Source: Nemertoderma westbladi
Lineage: Eukaryota > Xenacoelomorpha > Nemertodermatida > Nemertodermatidae
Direction: 5' to 3'
Assembly (NCBI GenBank): GCA_032718475.1
Contig: JAUCBJ010001088.1
Span: forward strand, 1 to 64,000
DNA length: 64,000 nucleotides
Shown: positions 44,577 to 56,542 of the stretch, piece by piece
How positions within the stretch are numbered: position 1 is the stretch's first letter
How the letters are laid out: every line of letters begins with the position of its first letter
Notes under the pieces: generated by a model
Told to the model about the DNA's origin: nothing
The model's input: only the letters and a program-made list of their open reading frames with translations
The model's database searches: none
Position numbers and translations under genes: made by a program

Positions 44577-44830
44577 TCGGTTACTATCATCCATTATATC
44601 TTATTGGTCACAATTAACCACTCAGTCAAATTGATTACAATTATCGACTATGACACATCGGTTAATATTTATCCACTCTGATTCATCCATCCACTCTGTC
44701 TCACCGGTCGCATTTATCTACCTTGAAATATTGGTCACAATTTTTCCACTCTTACTCATCGGTTTCAATTATCCAGTCTGTCACATCTTTTAGAATTATA
44801 CCCTCTGCGTATCATCGGTTACAGTGGATA
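44577..44830. repeat. Degenerate 35-bp repeat in LINE 3' region
   Basis: Repeated ATCGGTTACAATTATCCACT-like units with substitutions, about seven copies. Confidence 0.6.
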
Positions 44831-45203
44831 ACTGATAACTCAATTTCACAGTCTGCAGTCTGGTCAGTGAGAAGGTCCTCGCGGGAGTACTCTGGGTTGG
44901 CTTCCCACAGTTATCATTCTCAGGTGTATAAGATGGTTACCCAATTCTTTGGTGTCATACCGCCAATCCACCCCCCCCCCCCCCCCCCCCTCGCAAATCA
45001 ACATGTTAGTAAAAGGTTACCCAGGCACAGCACTAGCTTTGCTATTGTGTCCAAGTAATCTCCTAAATTGTAGGCACCAGTCAATGGCGACTGATAAACA
45101 ATAACGTTTAGTAATTATATTACTATTCCATACAATTTCTGGTGCGGTGCATCTGTATTGTTTGTGAGGTATCTTGAAATTGAAAATTGAAATTGAATTG
45201 AAA

Positions 45204-45516
45204 CAAGTTGTATTTTTTTCCCATGTACTAAGTAATTATTTGTATATTTTACTGTTGGCCAATTTTTGCCAAAAAATCAAAAGTATGGGGCCTACCAAAA
45301 TGTTCAGCAGCTTTAGGGCTACAATCGTGAGTATTGCATTTGTAAAACTGGCAATTTCGATATTCTAGAACCGATTTTGTAACTATGCTACACTTATTTT
45401 ATCATTCTCAAAATATTTGATCCCCAAAATATTGTTCGAACATACTAAAAACCACATATATTTTCCAAAAACAATAATTTTGTGCTAAAATTTTCATAGA
45501 AGATGGCCTACATATC
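45204..45516. other. Spacer between LINE fragments
   Basis: AT-rich, no gene supported. Confidence 0.4.
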
Positions 45517-45711
45517 GGCTTGACACTAGAACAAAATCGCCTCCAATTTGCAGGACATTGCTTTCGCCGTGAGGACCAGGGTGTTGTCGCTGCGCAATTT
45601 TGTCGACAAGCCGGCATAGCATTCTTAATATATATGTAATATATATATACAGTATAATGTAACTGCAATGCAGCATGCCGATCGTAGTAGTAGTAATAGT
45701 AGTAGTGGCTG
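45517..45711 (+). pseudogene. 3' fragment of the RTE-like LINE
   Basis: Collinear with two parts of 57846-58128: GCTTGACACTAGAACAAAAT, CATTGCTTTCGCCGTGAGGA, then after a deletion AATTTTGT-GACAAGCCGGCA and the CAATGCAGCATGCCGATC end. It finishes with an extended TAGTAG tail, marking the true 3' end of this LINE family. Confidence 0.88.
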
Positions 45712-45879
45712 CGACACTGGTTTCAGGGATTCTATGTAAGATAAATATCTGGCCCACTAAATTTAGGGGCTTTGCAGCAGCTTGGCGGGTCGTATCTGTA
45801 GTTGGTCATGACGATGTTGTAAAAATTGGCGGAAGCCAGGCGCCAAGCAGTCTGTCTGAGACCGTTAATCATAAGAATG

Positions 45880-46135
45880 TAATTTAAAGTGATAAATTAA
45901 CATACAATGGTATCTATACTAAGGTTAGTTACTAATAATTGTTCAATAATAGGTCTTGATACTTACCGCCTTTGATTCCCTTTGAGACTATATTGATTGC
46001 ATAAGCTCTCTGCTGTCAGATCCTTTCCTATCGCCGTAAATCCAACAGGCGCGGCGTCTGCGGCGACAAAGAATGAAAGCTGTACTTCATCAAGTGTGGG
46101 TTGGATGTTTCCTTAACCCTTTGCGTACTAAAGAT
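45880..46135. repeat. Dispersed repeat R, copy 1
   Basis: Shares ATGGTATCTATACTAAGGTT, GTTACTAATAATTGTTC and ACTTACCGCCTTTGATT with two later copies (48062-48310 and 49255-49520). This is the most diverged and lacks the downstream CACTCAAATAAAT part. Confidence 0.85.
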
Positions 46136-46330
46136 AAATTACATAAATTTTTACTTCCAATGACCAAAAAAATATATTTGATCGGACCAAGGTTTATTTC
46201 CTTGTCTTTCCCAGAGATTTTTATATAAAGAAGAGGATGACCATATTATTATACTTATCCTACACTCAAAGGAACACATGGCCACCTTTAACCATTTTCG
46301 AAATTTGTTAAATCTTTCATTTAAACCCCT
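46136..46330. other. Spacer
   Basis: No feature seen. Confidence 0.3.
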
Positions 46331-46332
46331 TG

Positions 46333-46600
46333 GGCGGCACACTGCCACCTTAATCATTTGTAACAAAATTATTGGCTAAATTGAAATTAAATTGCATAAA
46401 TTATGCCGCCAATTATGACCCTGCCGCCCTGGGGGGTCAGGATAATATATGTAATGGCGGCACTCTGCCGCACTTAGGGGTTTTAAGTTATAATTATATA
46501 AAAGGCGGCAACTGCCGCCTTAATGAACAGGGTCCTGAATTATTTACAATGGAAAATAGGCAGTGTGCCGCCTTTTTTAAGTGTTGCAGTACTCAAAGGT
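46333..46600. repeat. Degenerate repeat with GGCGGCA dyads
   Basis: GGCGGCACACTGCCACC (46333), GGCGGCACTCTGCCGC (46456) and GGCGGCAACTGCCGCC (46504-46519, a perfect 7-bp inverted repeat) stand in otherwise AT-rich DNA, with partial arms at 46400-46430 and 46565. Confidence 0.75.
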
Positions 46601-46829
46601 TTAAGTTATACTCGGTATAGGGGGTATACTGGACTGCGTGTGGTTTGGACTGTGGCTTTACAAATTTAAACTTAACTTACATTTTGTGGTCGTTTTTTTC
46701 TGTTAGCAGAATATATCTAGATTCGTGCAGTCTACACATCACCTGGCATGAACAATCGGACGCCCACACACAGTCGCATACGCAAAAGCTACAGACTTAG
46801 AATACACACGCACAATCGCATACGCACAA
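46601..46829. other. Spacer with CACGCACAATCGCATACG words
   Basis: No gene. Near-tandem CGCATACGCACAAGCTACAG words occur at 46765-46840, partly duplicating the start of the ORF fragment that follows. Confidence 0.5.
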
Positions 46830-46998
46830 GCTACAGACTTGGAATACAGATGCACAAATTTCATCGAACATACATGCACAACAGATAAAGATTTCCGCAG
46901 TTTTAAAATAAGAAGACAAAAGTTGGTAGAGGAATTAGAAGGTTCAAGAAGGAATTACATGACCACCTCCATGTTACATGAACCCGTGCCCGGATAGA
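46830..46998 (+). pseudogene. Truncated copy of the 80-aa repeated ORF
   Basis: Nearly identical to 48680-48865: it encodes the same charged middle with FRSFKIRRQKLVEELEGSRR and the ending MLHEPVPG before TAG. The N-terminal third, including the ATG, is missing, and the upstream part is replaced by CACGCACAATCG repeats. Confidence 0.7.
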
Positions 46999-47998
46999 CA
47001 TTACCCCATGCCCGTGTAAAGACGTGACCCCGCGCCCGTGTAGAGACATGGCCCCGTGCCCGGTTAGAAGCGTGAACCCGTGCATTGGAAGAGCCATTAC
47101 CCCATGTCCGTGTATGAAGATACGTGACCCCGCGCCGTGGAAGGGACGTGACCCCGCGCCTGGGAATAGATATGACCCCATGCCCGGGTAGAGACATGAC
47201 CCCGTGCCCGGGTAGAGACATCACCCCTCGCCTGGGAAGAGACATGACCCCGTGCCCGGGTAGAGACATCACCCCTCGCCTGGGAAGAGACATGACCCCG
47301 TGCCCGGGTAGAGACATCACCCCTCGCCTGGGAAGAGACATGACCCCGTGCCCGGGTAGAGACGTGACCCCGCGCCCGGGAAGAGACATTACCCCATGTC
47401 CGTGTATGAAGATACGTGACCCCGCGCCTTGGAAGGGACGTGACCCCGCGCCTGGGAATAGATATGACCCCATGCCCGGGTAGAGACATGACCCCGTGCC
47501 CGGGTAGAGACATCACCCCTCGCCTGGGAAGAGACATGACCCCGTGCCCGGGTAGAGACATCACCCCTCGCCTGGGAAGAGACATGACCCCGCGCCCGGG
47601 AAGAGACATTACCCCATGTCCGTGTATGAAGATACGTGACCCCGCGCCTTGGAAGGGATGTGACCCCGCGCCTGGGAATAGATATGACCCCATGCCCGGG
47701 TAGAGACATGACCCCGTGCCCGGGTAGAGACATCACCCCTTGCCTGGGAAGAGACATGACCCCGTGCCCGGGTAGAGACGTGACCCCGTGCCCGGGTAGA
47801 GACATCACCCCTTGCCTGGGAAGAGACATGACCCCGTGCCCGGGTAGAGACGTGACCCCGCGCCCGGGAAGAGACATTACCCCATGTCCGTGTATGAAGA
47901 TACGCGACCCCGCGTCTTGGAAGGGACGTGACCCCCCGCCTGGGTAGAGACGTGACCCCATGTCCATGTAGAAGTAGAAGCGTGACCCCACGCCAGGG
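46980..47998. repeat. 24-bp GC-rich minisatellite, long array
   Basis: Units alternate GAGACATGACCCCGTGCCCG (plus GGTA) and a CATCACCCCTCGCCTGGGAA (plus GAGA) type. Every 220-290 bp a variant with CCATGTCCGTGTATGAAGAT recurs (47105, 47395, 47615, 47885), giving a higher-order period. As 24 is a multiple of three, frames of 95-200 codons are open on both strands; they have no start context or known domain and are treated as artefacts. Confidence 0.95.
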
Positions 47999-48622
47999 TT
48001 GTGGAGTGTTGTAATTTATTAACCTTCTATATTATTATTATTTTTTCACTGTTCAAGTAAATTACGTTGTTGTAAAAATGGAATGATAATTAACACACAA
48101 TGGTATCTACACTAAGGTAGTTACTAATAATTGTTCTATAAAGGTCTTAATACTTGCCGCCTTTGATTGCCTTTATGATACTTTATTGATTGCATCAGCT
48201 CTTTTCCTTTCGCTTGTAAATCCAACAGACTTCTGCGACAAAGAAGGAGGTTTTACATCATAAAGTGTGGGATTTGATGTTTCCTTAAACCCCGGTTTAT
48301 ACACTCAAATAAATTTATTGTTCTCCAAACGGCTAAAAACATTATCAGTACGACAACATAATCTTGTCAAAAAAGAGAAGAATATAGGAGAATATAAAGA
48401 ATATATGAATTAACAATTATTTAAAATTATACTGTTAAAGGACCATTTTCGGTGCCGCGATTTCTGTCCTGTTGTTTCAACGTACTACCTTTGTATTCTA
48501 GAATACACTATTTTATGAAATCGTTTAAGTCAAGCAATGGAAAAAACGTGGCAAAAACGCGGTGAAGGCGTGGCAAAAAAAGCGGCCAAAAATACGGCAA
48601 CCAAAATAGTCCTTAACGAAAT
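47999..48622. repeat. Duplicated module, copy 1 (with repeat R)
   Basis: From the end of the GC-rich array through repeat R (48062-48310) to the 80-aa ORF start. It matches 49076-49815 closely, including GGTGCCGCGATTTCTGTCCT and AAAAGAGAAGAATATAGGAG. No gene of its own. Confidence 0.85.
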
Positions 48623-48865
48623 ATGAAATGTCAGAGAACAACTGTTATTCCCAACCCAAACCAATTCAAACTATTATTGGAATCCGCATACGCACAAGCT
48701 ACAGACTTGGAATACAGACGCACAAATTTCATCGAACACACATGCACAACAGATAAAGATTTCCGCAGTTTTAAAATAAGAAGACAAAAGTTGGTAGAGG
48801 AATTAGAAGGTTCAAGAAGGAATTACATGACCACCTCCATGTTACATGAACCCGTGCCTGGATAG
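48623..48865 (+). CDS. 80-aa repeated ORF ending in the 24-bp array
   Basis: ATG to TAG, 80 codons. The N-terminal part is Pro/Asn/Gln-rich, the middle and end are strongly charged and helical (KIRRQKLVEELEGSRRNY), with two Cys residues (positions 3 and about 41). The last codons (EPVPG) are made by the first unit of the 24-bp array, so the array supplies the stop. A truncated copy is at 46830-46998 and a third copy of only the first 15 codons is at 49815-49873. No family is recognised. It is probably part of a mobile or segmentally duplicated unit. Confidence 0.4.
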   Translation: MKCQRTTVIPNPNQFKLLLESAYAQATDLEYRRTNFIEHTCTTDKDFRSFKIRRQKLVEELEGSRRNYMTTSMLHEPVPG

Positions 48866-49075
48866 ACATTACCCCATGCCCGTGTAAAGACGTGACCCCG
48901 CGCCCGGGTAGGTACGTGACCCTGCGCAAGGGTAGAAGCGTGAACCCGTGCCTTGAAAGAGCCATTACCCCATGTCCGTGTATGAAGATACGTGACCCCG
49001 CGCCTTGGAAGGGACGTGACCCCGCGCCTGGGTAGAGACGTGACCCCATGCCCATGTAGAAGCGTGACCCCACGC
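48866..49075. repeat. 24-bp GC-rich minisatellite, short array
   Basis: Seven or eight diverged units of the same family as 46980-47998, including the CCATGTCCGTGTATGAAGAT variant (48970). Confidence 0.92.
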
Positions 49076-49875
49076 CATGGTTGTGGAGTATTGTAATTTA
49101 TTAACCTTCTATATTATTATTGTTTTTTTCACTGTTCAAATAATTTACGTTGTTGTAAAAATGGGCGACGCCCCTGTCTGTAACTGGTAGCCAGGTGTCA
49201 GCAGTCTGTATGTAACTGCAAGCCAGGCGCCAGGCATTCTGTCTCTAACTGTTAACCATAAGAATGTAATTTAATGTGATAATTAACACACAGTGGTATC
49301 TATACTAAGGTTAGTTACTAATAATTGTTCTATAAAGGTTTTAATACTTGCCGCCTTTGATTGCCTTTATGATACTTTATTGATTGCATAAGCTCTCTGC
49401 TCTCAGCTCTTTTCCTTTCGCCAGTAAACCCAACAGACGTCTGCGACAAAGAAGGGAAGTTGTACCTCATCAAGTGCGGGTTGGATGTCTCCTTAAACCC
49501 CGGTTTATACACTCAAATAAATGTATTGTTCTCCAAACTGCCAAAAACATTATCAGTACGACAAAATAATCTTGTCAAAAAAGAGAAGAATATAGGAGAA
49601 TATAAAGAATATATGAATTAACAATTATTTAAAATTATACTGTTAAAGGACCATTTTCGGTGCCGCGATTTCTGTCCTGTTGTTACAACGTACTACCTTT
49701 GTATTCTAGAATACACTATTTTATGCAATCGTTTTACGTCAAGCAATGGAAAAAACGTGGCAAAAAACGCGACCAAAAATACGGCAACGAAAATAGTCCT
49801 TAACGAAATATGAAATGTCAGAGAACAACTGTTACTCCCAACCCAAACCAATTCAAACTATTATTGGAATCCTGA
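49076..49875. repeat. Duplicated module, copy 2 (with repeat R)
   Basis: Second copy of 47999-48690. It includes an additional AACTGNNAGCCAGGCG-type segment (49170-49250) and ends at GAATCC (49871), where homology with the 80-aa ORF stops. Sequence beyond is unrelated, marking the duplication boundary. Confidence 0.85.
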
Positions 49876-50772
49876 AATCATTTTTTAATTTTTTTGCCAG
49901 ACGAATCCAAGTAGGCCTAGGGTTAGAAGTTTAGACCAATAGTGCCGGAATAGGTTTAATGCATTTCTTGTCTGAGATTTTATATTCCCTATATGAGGCT
50001 GAATTAAATTAAAAAAAACTATTATTATCATTGCTACTGTAGTTCTAGATATAGAGTAGTTTATTGATTATTAGCCTAATAAACAATTATACCAAATACG
50101 GTATGTAACTAATAAACGAACGATACCTTAATTAACGATCAATATTAGACTAATATCAGACGAAACGGCGCACGTCGGATATCAGATTCAGACCATCTGA
50201 AGTCTGATTCCATATGTACAACGATGCACAATGCTCTTCAGATTCAGAGTTAAAAATCTGACACCTCTGACAGTCCAGATAGTTTATACTCAAACAGACA
50301 ATTGTATCAGATGTGAGGCACCTAGGGCCGCTGTATATATACAGTATCCCTGTCATATCATATCAGCTCATATCAGTTGTCCCCAGCTCATATCAGTTGT
50401 CCCCAGCTCCAATTAGTTGTCCCCCAACTCATTTCAGATTTCTTGTAATATTGTAATGTGGTGGATGTTTCAAAATTTTCTGCCACGCCCACTTTTTGTA
50501 GTAGCATTTAAAATAATATTTGAGATGATAACACTCAATAGTTTAACCACTTAAAAACAATAACATGATATCAACACTAAATAATTAATATTGATTTAGT
50601 ACATAAATGTATTAATCTTATGTTATATTAAATTATTATTATTATTTTATATCCACAGTATTGAATCGCAAACTTTCAACATTAAACTAAGATTCACCTG
50701 TAATGATTGGACTGGAAGGATAAAGTAACGAACATTATTTATTATACTATATTTAAATGCGTGATCCACGAA
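49876..50772. other. AT-rich spacer with short GTTGTCCCC repeats
   Basis: No gene is supported. At 50365-50440 three or four units contain CATATCAGTTGTCCCCAGCT. At 50150-50260 there are overlapping ATCAGATTCAGA and TCTGAAGTCTGA words that could pair. Confidence 0.5.
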
Positions 50773-53700
50773 AATTAGAAGGATCTTACCTACAACCCTG
50801 CCACTATAATACCAGTAGTCCAGGCCTTCGGTAAGTATCCAATTAGAAGGATCTTACGTACAACCCTGCCTCTTGTACAGGTACTATAATACCAGTAGTC
50901 AGGCCTTCGGTAAGTATTCAATTAGAAGGATCTTACCTCCAACCCTGCCTCTTGTACAGGTACTATAATACCAGTAGTCCAGGCCTTCGGTAAGTATCCA
51001 ATTAGAAGGATCTTACCTTAACTACCCTGCCTCTTGTACAAGTACTATAATACCAGTAGTCCAGGCCTTCGGTAAGTATCCAATTAGAAGTATCTTACCT
51101 TAACTACCCTGCCTCTTGTACAGGTACTATAATACCAGTAGTCCAGGCCTTCGGTAAGTATCCAATTAGAAGGATCTTACCTACAACCCTGCCTCTTGTA
51201 CAGGTACTATAATACCAGTAGTCCAGGCCTTCGGTAAGTATCCAATTAGAAGGATCTTACCTACAACCCTGCCTCTTGTACAGGTACTATAATACCAGTA
51301 GTCCAGGCCTTCGGTAAGTATCCAATTAGAAGGATCTTACCTACAACCCTACCACTTGTACAGGTACTATAATACCAGTAGTCCAGGCCTTCGGTAAGTA
51401 TCCAATTAGAAGGATCTTACCTACAACCCTGCCTCTTGTACAGGTACTATAATACCAGTAGTCCAGGCCTTCGGTAGGTATCCAATTAGAAGGATCTTAC
51501 CTACTACCCTGCCTCTTGTACAGGTACTATAATACCAGTAGTCCAGGCCTTCGGTAAGTCCAATTAGAAGGATCTTACCTACAACCTTGCCTCTTGTACA
51601 GGTACTATAATACCAGTAGTCCAGGCCTTCGGTAAGTATCCAATTAGAAGGATCTTACCTACAACCCTGCCACTTGTACAGGTACTATAATACCAGTAGT
51701 CCAGGCCTTCGGTAAGTATCCAATTAGAAGGATCTTACCTACTACCCTGCCTCATGTACAGGTACTATAATACCAGTAGTCCAGGCCTTCGGTAAGTATC
51801 CAATTAGAAGGATCTTACCTACAACCCTGCCCCTTGTACAGGTACTACTGTATAATACCAGTAGTCCAGGCCTTCGGTAAGTATCCAATTAGAAGGATCT
51901 TACCTACAACCCTACCACTTGTACAGGTACTATAATACCAGTAGTCCAGGCCTTCGGTAAGTATCCAATTAGAAGGATCTTACCTACAACCCTGCCACTT
52001 GTACAGGTACTATAATACCAGTAGTCCAGGCCTTCAGTAAGTATCCAATTAGAAGGATCTTACCTACAACCCTGCCTCTTGTACAGGTACTATAATACCA
52101 GTAGTCCAGGCCTTCGGTAAGTATCCAATTAGAAGGATCTTACCTACTACCCTGCCACTTGTACAGGTACTATAATACCAGTAGTCCAGGCCTTCGGTAA
52201 GTATCCAATTAGAAGGATCTTACCTACTACCCTGCCTCTTGTACAGGTACTATAATACCAGTAGTCCAGGCCTTTGGTAAGTATCCAATTAGAAGGATCT
52301 TACCTACAACCCTGCCACTTGTACAGGTACTATAATACCAGTAGTCCAGGCCTTCGGTAAGTATCCTATTAGAAGGATCTTACTTACAACCCTGCCACTT
52401 GTACAGGTACTAAAATACCAGTAGTCCAGGCCTTCGGTAAAAATCCAATTAGAAGGATCTTACCTACAACCATGCCACTTGTAAAGGTACTATAATACCA
52501 GTAGTCCAGGCCTTCAGTAAGTATCCAATTAGAAGGATCTGACCTACAACCCTGCCTCTTGTACAGGTACTATAATACCTGTAGTCCAGGCCTTCGGTAA
52601 GTATCCTATTAGAAGGATCTTACCTTAACTACCCTGCCACTTGTACAGGTACTATAATACCAGTAGTCCAGGCCTTCGGTAGGTATCCAATTAGAAGGAT
52701 CTTACCTACTACCCTGCCTCTTGTACAGGTACTATAATACCAGTAGTCCAGGCCTTTGGTAAGTATTCAATTAGAAGGATCTTACCTACAACCCTGCCAC
52801 TTGTACAGGTACTAAAATACCAGTAGTCCAGGCCTTCGGTAAGTATCCAATTAGAAGGATCTTACCTACAACCCTGTCACTTGTACAGGTACTATATTAC
52901 CAGTAGTCCAGGCCTTCGGTAAGTATCCTATTAGAAGGATCTTACTTACAACCCTGCCACTTGTACAGGTACTAAAATACCAGTAGTCCAGGCCTTCGGT
53001 AAGTATCCAATTAGAAGGATCTTACCTACTACCCTGCCACTTGTACAGGTACTATAATACCAGTAGTCCTGGCCTTCGGTAAGTATCCAATTAGAAGGAT
53101 CTTACCTACTACCCTGTCACTTGTACAGGTACTATAATACCAGTAGTCCTGGCCTTCGGTAAGTATCCAATTAGAAGGATCTTACCTACTACCCTGCCAC
53201 TTGTACAGGTACTATAATACCAGTAGTCCAGGCCTTTGGTAAGTATCCAATTAGAAGGATCTTACCTACAACCCTACCACTTGTACAGGTACTATAATAC
53301 CAGTAGTCCAGGCCTTCGGTAAGTATCCAATTAGAAGGATCTTATCTACAACCCTGCCACTTGTACAGGTACTATAATACCAGTAGTCCAGGCCTTCGGT
53401 AAGTCCAATTAGAAGGATCTTACCTACAACCTTGCCTCTTGTACAGGTACTATAATACCAGTAGTCCAGGCCTTCGGTAAGTATCCAATTAGAAGGATCT
53501 TACCTACAACCCTGCCACTTGTACAGGTACTATAATACCAGTAGTCCAGGCCTTCGGTAAGTATCCAATTAGAAGGATCTTACCTACTACCCTGCCTCAT
53601 GTACAGGTACTATAATACCAGTAGTCCAGACCTTCGGTAAGTATCCTATTAGAAGGATCTTACCTACAACCCTGCCTCTTGTACAGGTACTATAGTACCA

Positions 53701-56542
53701 GTAGTCCTGGCCTTCGGTAAGTATCCAATTAGAAGGATCTTACCTACTACCCTGCCACTTGTACAGGTACTATAATACCAGTAGTCCTGGCCTTCAGTAA
53801 GTATCCAATTCGAAGGATCTTACCTACTACCCTGCCACTTGTACAGGTACTATAATACCAGTAGTCCTGGCCTTCGGTAGGTATCCAATTAGAAGGATCT
53901 TACCTACTACCCTGCCTCTTGTACAGGTACTATAATACCAGTAGTCCAGGCCTTTGGTAAGTATTCAATTAGAAGGATCTTACCTACAACCCTGCCACTT
54001 GTACAGGTACTAAAATACCAGTAGTCCAGGCCTTCGGTAAGTATCCAATTAGAAGGATCTTACCTACAACCCTGTTACTTGTACAGGTAGTATATTACCA
54101 GTAGTCCAGGCCTTCGGTAAGTATCCTATTAGAAGGATCTTACTTACAAACCTGCCACTTGTACAGGTACTAAAATACCAGTAGTCCAGGCCTTCGGTAA
54201 AAATCAAATTAGAAGGATCTTACCTACAACCATGCCACTTGTAAAGGTACTATAATACCAGTAGTCCAGGCCTTCGGTAAGTATCCAATTAGAAGGATCT
54301 GACCTACAACCCTGCCTCTTGTACAGGTACTATAATACCTGTAGTCCAGGCCTTCGGTAAGTATCCTATGAGAAGGATCTTACCTTAACTACCCTGCCAC
54401 TTGTACAGGTACTATAATACCAGTAGTCCAGGCCTTCGGTAGGTATCCAATTAGAAGGATCTTACCTACTACCCTGCCTCTTGTACATGTACTATAATAC
54501 CAGTAGTCCAGGCATTTGGTAAGTATTCAATTAGAAGGATCTTACCTACAACCCTGCCACTTGTACAGGTACTAAAATACCAGTAGTCCAGGCCTTCGGT
54601 AAGTATCCAATTAGAAGGATCTTACCTACTACCCTGCCACTTGTACAGGTACTATAATACCAGTAGTCCAGGCCTTCGGTAAGTATCCAATTAGAAGGAT
54701 CTTACCTACAACCCTGTCACTTGTACAGGTACTATATTACCAGTAGTCCAGGCCTTCGGTAAGTATCCTATTAGAAGGATCTTACTTACAACCCTGCCAC
54801 TTGTACAGGTACTAAAATACCAGTAGTCCAGGCCTTCGGTAAGTATCCAATTAGAAGGATCTTACCTACAACCCTACCACTTGTACAGGTACTATAATAC
54901 CAGTAGTCCAGGCCTTCGGTAAGTATCCAATTAGAAGGATCTTACCTACAACCCTGCCACTTGTACAGGTACTATAATACCAGTAGTCCTGGCCTTCAGT
55001 AAGTATCCAATTAGAAGGATCTTACCTACAACCCTGCCTCTTGTACAGGTACTATAATACCAGTAGTCCAGGCCTTCGGTAAGTATCCAATTAGAAGGAT
55101 CTTACCTACAACCCTGCCACTTGTACAGGTACTATAATACCAGTAGTCCAGGCCTTCGGTAAGTATCCAATTAGAAGGATCTTACCTACAACCCTGCCAC
55201 TTGTACAGGTACTATAATACCAGTAGTCCAGGCCTTTGGTAAGTATCCAATTAGAAGGATCTTACCTACTACCCTGCCACTCCAGGTACTACAGTATAAT
55301 ACCAGTTGTCCAGGCCTTCGGTAAGTATCCAATTAGAAGGATCTTACCTACAACCCTGCCACTTGTACATGTACTATAATACCAGTAGCCCAGGCCTTCT
55401 GTAAGTATCCTATTAGAAGGATCTTACCTACTACCCTGCCACTCCAGGTACTACAGTATAATACCAGTTGTCCAGGCCTTTGGTAAGTATCATATTAGAA
55501 GGATCTTACCTACAACCCTGCCTCTTGTACAGGTACTATAATACTAGTAGTCCAGGCCTTCGGTAAGTATCCAATTAGAAGGATCTTACCTACAACCCTG
55601 CCACTTGTACAGGTACTATAATACCAGTAGTCTAGGCCTTCGGTAAGTATCCAATTAGATGGATCTTACCTATACAACCCTGCCACTTGTACAGGTACTA
55701 TAATACCAGTAGTCCAGCCTTCGGTAAGTATCCAATTAGAAGGATCTTACCTACAACCCTGCCTCTTGTACAGGTACTACTATAATACCAGTAGTCCAGG
55801 ACTTCGGTAAGTATCCAATTAGAAGGATCCTACCTACAACCCTGCTACTTGTACAGGTACTATAATACCAGTAGTCCAGGCCTTCGGTAAGTATCCAATT
55901 AGAAGGATCTTACCTACAACCCTACCACTTATACAGGTACTATAATACCCGTAGTCCAGGCCTTCGGTAAGTATCCAATTAGAAGGATCTTACCTACAAC
56001 CCTACCACTTATACAGGTACTATAATACCAGTAGTCCAGGCCTTCGGTAAGTATCCAATTAGAAGGATCTTACCTACAACCCTACCACTTGTACAGGTAC
56101 TATAATACCAGTAGTCCAGACCTTCGGTAAGTATCCAATTAGAAGGATCTTACCTACAACCCTACCACTTGTACAGGTACTATAATACCAGTAGTCCAGG
56201 CCTTCGGTAAGTATCCAATTAGAAGGATCTTACCTACAACCCTACCACTTGTACAGGTACTATAATACCAGTAGTCCAGGCCTTCGGTAAGTATCCAATT
56301 AGAAGGATCTTACCTACAACCCTACCACTTGTACAGGTACTATAATACCAGTAGTCCAGGCCTTCGGTAAGTATCCAATTAGAAGGATCTTACCTACAAC
56401 CCTACCACTTATACAGGTACTATAATACCAGTAGTCCAGGCCTTCGGTAAGTATCCAATTAGAAGGATCTTACCTACAACCTTGCCTCTTGTACAGGTAC
56501 TATAATACCAGTAGTCCAGGCCTTCGGGTACTATAATACCAG
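50773..56542. repeat. 80-bp array with splice-like signals, left part
   Basis: About 72 units. Each has AATTAGAAGGATCTTACCTA, CAACCCTGCCTCTTGTACAG, then a 30-nt core GTACTATAATACCAGTAGTC plus CAGGCCTTCG, then GTAAGTATCC. Read as RNA, each unit has an acceptor-like TTGTACAG, a 30-nt core and a donor-like G/GTAAGT; the interval between cores is 50 nt and starts GT, ends AG. GGTAAGTATCC and GGATCTTACC form a hairpin with one bulged base. The donor GT survives in nearly all units; the acceptor AG is lost in the few ACATG variants (54486, 55367). Longer periods of about 1,760-1,845 bp are visible. No transcript evidence exists here. Confidence 0.95.

Larger units (their letters stand above)
43378..45203 (+). 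mobile_element. 5'-truncated CR1/Jockey-group LINE
   Basis: Starts inside the RT finger region (an NQFGFRK-like start at 43378), includes the RT ending at 44576 and a 600-bp 3' untranslated part, and ends with TTGAAATTGAAAATTGAAAT-type repeats (45173-45203), a usual LINE 3' tail. A degenerate 35-bp repeat (44577-44830) and a C20 run (44971-44990) lie in the 3' part. The 5' end lacks the endonuclease. Confidence 0.8.

Noticed and set aside
45675-45887. 70-aa ORF with a hydrophobic Val-rich start
   Set aside because: Its start is the TAGTAG tail of an RTE-like LINE fragment; the hydrophobic stretch is a by-product of the microsatellite.
46903-47991. Minus-strand ORFs up to 200 aa and plus-strand ORFs in the GC-rich array
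   Set aside because: The 24-bp unit is a multiple of three, so frames stay open on both strands. No promoter, start or domain was found.
50150-50185. Second hammerhead at ACGAAACGGCG
   Set aside because: It has a GAAAC and GTC-like end but no CTGATGA core or stem partners upstream.
50773-56542. 80-bp array as a CRISPR array
   Set aside because: There are no unique spacers; the whole unit is repeated, and the context is an animal genome with LINE insertions.
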